Of a stretch of 64,000 bases of DNA, positions 63,864-64,000 are shown piece after piece. Numbering within the stretch: the stretch's first letter is position 1; each line of letters starts with the position of its first letter. The stretch is from Salininema proteolyticum (GTDB lineage Bacteria; Actinomycetota; Actinomycetes; Mycobacteriales; Micromonosporaceae): NCBI RefSeq assembly GCF_042685645.1, contig NZ_JBHUNX010000001.1, positions 3,100,001 to 3,164,000 on the forward strand. The letters are read 5' to 3'. The notes under the pieces were generated by a model. It ran no database searches. It was given only the letters and a program-made list of their open reading frames with translations, and was not told the origin of the DNA. The translations under genes were made by a program, and so were the position numbers.

Positions 63864-63998
63864 CTACTCCTGCGCGGCCAGGACTTCCTTCGCGATGGCG
63901 CCCATGCGCTCCGCGTACCCTTCCGCCTCGGTGTACGGCCCGGATGTCCGAATCCGCAGGATGACGTGGTCTCCCACGGCGACCATGGCCGTGCACCA
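63864..63998 (-). CDS. C-terminal end of an unrecognised protein (cut by window end)
   Basis: An open frame ending at TAG 63864-63866 encodes the last 44 residues, with a plausible coding composition (VAVGDHVILRIRTSGPYTEAEGY... pattern). The 5' part lies outside the window. I cannot name the family. Confidence 0.5.
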   Translation of the reverse strand, partial: WCTAMVAVGDHVILRIRTSGPYTEAEGYAERMGAIAKEVLAAQE

Positions 63999-64000
63999 GG

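Overview
The window is a chromosomal stretch of a high-GC actinomycete (class Actinomycetia). The evidence is the cytochrome bcc genes of the actinobacterial supercomplex (dihaem QcrC, three-helix Rieske QcrA with a Tat-like motif), the block rpmB / DAK2 / recG / rsmD / coaD / yceD / rpmF / rnc / smc in actinomycete order, thiL beside a DUF3515 gene, TsaC-type and low-Mr phosphatase genes upstream of atpI, and many GTG starts. Codon use fits a Streptosporangiales or Nocardiopsaceae relative, but the sequence alone does not settle the family.

Layout. 1-8.6 kb: the end of a small Rieske protein, an M48-type membrane peptidase, the qcrC-qcrA-qcrB operon, ctaE, a receiver-like protein and trpD. 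8.6-28.6 kb: smc, a small coiled-coil gene, a CAP-domain protein, a LuxR-type regulator, an 800-base non-coding stretch with a 12-copy heptamer repeat, then rnc, rpmF, yceD, a DivIVA-like gene, coaD, an internally deleted TnpB element, rsmD, recG (frameshifted), a DAK2 protein, a Pro/Gln-rich membrane protein, rpmB, thiL, a DUF3515 gene and a 3-methyladenine glycosylase. 28.7-44.3 kb: a surface-polysaccharide locus with a GT26 and a GT2 glycosyltransferase, two sulfotransferases, a Wzx flippase, a Wzy/ligase, a Wzz/tyrosine-kinase-like protein lacking Walker A, an APH-fold kinase, a methyltransferase and a GH26-like hydrolase; VOC and pentapeptide-repeat genes sit inside it. 44.3-52.7 kb: a Tat-exported 5'-nucleotidase, three tandem multicopper oxidases (the first frameshifted) and two paired small membrane proteins. 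52.7-61.5 kb: the ATP synthase operon atpI-atpZ-atpB-E-F-H-A-G-D, with no atpC where it is expected, preceded by tsaC and a low-Mr phosphatase. 61.6-64 kb: a PP2C phosphatase, a PanE-type reductase and the end of an unknown gene.

How the parts work together. QcrCAB and CtaE belong to the menaquinol-to-oxygen branch and AtpA-I use the proton gradient it makes. The minus-strand run wzz-wzy-APH-sulfotransferase-wzx-methyltransferase is tightly overlapped and reads as one operon for assembly and export of a probably sulfated polymer. The three multicopper oxidases share a spaced upstream module (18-base imperfect palindrome, then GCCGATGCC exactly 36 bases further on, then the ATG about 41 bases later), so they look co-regulated, probably by a metal-responsive factor. 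This module with its paired membrane genes, the internally deleted TnpB, the hairpin over the trpD ribosome-binding site and the missing atpC are the most unusual items. No tRNA, rRNA or CRISPR array was seen.
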